Below are positions 61,301 to 64,000 of a stretch of DNA of 64,000 nucleotides, piece after piece (the stretch's first letter is position 1; each line of letters opens with the position of its first letter). Source of the DNA: Rhynochetos jubatus (taxonomy: Eukaryota > Chordata > Aves > Eurypygiformes > Rhynochetidae). The notes beneath the pieces were generated by a model. It was not told the DNA's origin and ran no database searches. It saw nothing but the letters and a program-made list of their open reading frames with translations. A program made the translations under genes and the position numbers. Where the stretch lies: NCBI GenBank assembly GCA_027574665.1, contig CM050655.1:3968001-4032000 (forward strand), in the 5' to 3' direction.

Positions 61301-64000
61301 CCAACGGGATGGCCTATGTTCCCTGTTGGTGGAAGACAGCTGAAAGAAATGCAGCGTTACGTACTTGGTTGGTATAACTCTGTCACCAGAATAAACCTCT
61401 TTCTTCAAACACACCAAAGGGCGTCAGCTCTCATGGAAAACTTTACCTGTGGTTGAAGTTCACTGACCACAAGAGACACTTTTCAGACCTTCAGGCACAC
61501 AACAAGGACCAGGAAAAAAAAAATTAGACATGCAGCTTCTTACGTTTTACTTCTTACTTTTTATGCAATCCCACCCTCCTACACACTGATAAGGAGGAAG
61601 AATAAGCATTCATTTCGTTTAAATCCAGCCTACAGTGGAGAACAAGTTCTTTGGATCACTAATGTGCTTAAAGTACATATCTGCACTGAAAGCGTGAGCG
61701 TGAGAGGGGCAGGGCTGTCGGCAGCATGCAAAATCAAGCCCTTCCAGCATCACAAAGCGTGGATGCTTGGAGCAGGTTATGCTTTTATCCCTCAGCGTAA
61801 TCTTCTACAGAGGGACCCCAACAGCGTGTATGGAGGGCGAAGAGCTTGGTGGCGAAGTGAGATCTGTTCATGCCAGGTTTTCTTCCCCCTCTCCGTAGGT
61901 GCAGTTCAGAGACTATCGCAGTTCACAGGAGACACCCCACTAATTTCACAGGGCTTAGGCCCTGGTCATGTTGCAACCCCTGCATCAATGACTTAATCCC
62001 TTCGTTATCTCCTTTCATACATATTCAGGAATTGCAGTAACAAATTAAGTAACTCTGGAGGTGCCAGAGACAAACTGAGAGGCTGAAACTTGGGAAGGCG
62101 GTGGTACATTTCCATCCTCTCATCAGCGAGCACTGAGCCATGAGAAAAAGCTGCCACACCTCCCAGGAGAGCATCCAGGCTTCAGCTTCAGCCAATAAAT
62201 ATTCAACCGTAGCATTTGCCCTGTGATTACAAATCAAATTTGTTTCCATCTGGCCATCAAAGCTGAAGCAGCACTCAGCCAAAATCTCACTGACTATTTT
62301 TCAATGGCTCCATTATCCTTCGAACATTACCTATGCTTTGCTTGTATATCAAAATAACAGTGCAGCCGCAAAGGTAGGGACAAGGGCAGTGATATAATTA
62401 AAGACGGGCTGGCATTGTATCTTCAAATAAAGCTGTACAAAGATCGGTGTGTATTTAGTGCCTTATAAAAAGTTTGTGGAAAAGGGCTGATTGTTTCCTG
62501 GTATTCATCCAATGTCCTCGCACAGCAAATGTATTTACATATGAATTACCAGAAAATCAATAAACATTGTTTCCAAGGATGAAACTCTTTTCCTCATGCC
62601 CATATTAAATCTCAATTTTCCCCTCTAAACAAACATACCGCTACTGAGAAGGAAGGAAGAAGAAACAATCCACAAACGCACGGCCAAACCATTCATCTGT
62701 CCAGCTTGTGCCTGCAGCCTTGGCATGGTCCCGCGAGTTCATCTTCTCAATGGGAAACACACGCCTCTACCTGCTCCCGCGGAACCTGGCCAGATAGGGA
62801 GAGCTACAAGTGCCTCTGGGCTTCAGCACCGAAGAGAGAGATTCTCTGCCTACTCAGATTATCCCACATCTTCCTCTCCTGAGCTATATATATGGAAAAA
62901 TGTGTCTGATGTAAACCAAACTGAGTGGTGTTTCCTACCAGCCGAGGATCTCCTTCTGGGTTTTGTGCAGTAACAGAGATGAAGTTCATTATTCACATTA
63001 ACTGCTGCAAAAATATTATTCCGAGGCCTAATACCACCTTCTTGTTCCAACAAACCTCACGCTGAAATGAAGATTTTTATTTTATTAATGTCTGTATAAG
63101 AACAAAGAAAGAGTTCTTTTTTTATTTACTCTCTAAAGGGAAGATATGAACAGTGAACATTAAAATACTACATGGGTTTAGATATTTCAAACCCCAAACA
63201 GCTACAGTTTAATGGATGTGTATTTTTTGCCTGTATAATGAATGTTTCTAAATATACTCTGAGAAAAGGAAGACTATTTACCTTTTTAATGTTTAATATT
63301 TGCAGCCGTATATATGGAAACAATTTACAACAAGAGTATTTCTGGTGAAAGCAAACAGCTCCATTACAAGGCTGAAATGAAGCTTTGATTGCAAAAACCC
63401 CTGAAACACCCATGTTTTGCATCCTGAATGTCAAATAAAAAACAGTCGACCCCAGAATCTTGAGATGAACTCTACGTAAACCAGCAAGCAATCAAATGCA
63501 AAATGTGATTTCAAATCTCGCACAGTGGTTCATGCCCAGATCTATTTATTTGCTGAAATACTTCAAAACTGTATCAGTTGGAACTTCTGCCTCCATCCCA
63601 ATGCCTCGTGTTCATCATTTCTAAAAAATTATGCTATTTGAAGGCTGTTCATTTCAAAACACCAATGACTGTGATTTTCACATCTCCTTTAAAATTCCAT
63701 CACCCATTTCTTTGATGTAGTCAACACTTAACGGCACTTTAATGCCATTTCCTACACTCTAGGCTAACAGAGACGTCGGCACAGCGTGGCAGGCAGGACA
63801 AGAGAATTGTTGGCAGGACCTACAGGAACCTCCCAGGAGGCCCGTGCTCTGTGCAGGCGGCAGCAGGAGGGCAGGTGACCATCCCCCAGCGACCAAGTTG
63901 CCTGCAGAAAACTGAACCACGTTGTTTGTATTATAAATTTCTAAAGGAACACAATTAATGTTTGTCCCATGTTATGTCAATTATAAATTACATTATATTC
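58336..64000. other. Noncoding DNA, no gene recognised
   Basis: If the preceding block is an LTR, viral internal sequence would be expected here, but none is recognisable. The frame 58257-58667 (136 codons) crosses the proposed primer site and has no viral motif. The region around 62150-62580 is AT-rich, with CCAAT, AATAAA and TAAT words, and could be a conserved noncoding element. An 80-codon frame at 61214-61456 matches nothing known. The last 3 kb show no repeat. Confidence 0.55.

Overview
The window looks like about 64 kb of bird nuclear DNA without recognisable genes. The evidence for a bird is a set of 5'-truncated CR1 LINE retrotransposons (chicken repeat 1). They end in the CR1 octamer tail (ATTCTATG / ATTCTGTG type) and carry the conserved block that reads toward the tail as GGTCCCTTCCAACCC. 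Apart from these the DNA is AT-rich and CpG-poor, and every reading frame is short and frequently stopped. I found no bacterial-type genes, no operons, no CRISPR array and no tRNA or rRNA gene. The longest open frame is 175 codons. None of the open frames resembles a protein family I know, so I call no host coding exon. The window is probably intergenic or lies inside a very large intron.

Layout: 1-12091 is unique-looking noncoding DNA with a few short repeats and hairpins. A minus-strand CR1 lies at 12092-12351 and a short plus-strand CR1 at 15240-15396. An older, diverged plus-strand CR1 lies at 21905-22166. From 22167 to 35212 there is noncoding DNA with microsatellites. A short CR1 tail at 35213-35416 is followed by the largest CR1 (41582-42115), which keeps a frameshifted C-terminal piece of ORF2. 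A third large unique block (42116-55359) carries a tandem hairpin pair at 46081-46160. Another CR1 with a broken ORF2 end lies at 55360-55805. At 57414-58335 a CpG-richer block ends in a motif resembling a retroviral primer-binding site. I read it tentatively as an old endogenous-retrovirus LTR with its leader edge. The remainder to 64000 is noncoding.

The six CR1 pieces cover close to 3% of the window, and no functional gene network can be described. The most useful leads are the LTR/primer-binding-site candidate, a CTCF-like site at 37736-37750, a local CpG cluster at 37326-37425, palindromic homeodomain/POU-type motifs (41076-41093 and 57263-57280), and the tandem hairpins near 46.1 kb. 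All of these need alignment or expression data to decide. I saw no convincing undescribed system.
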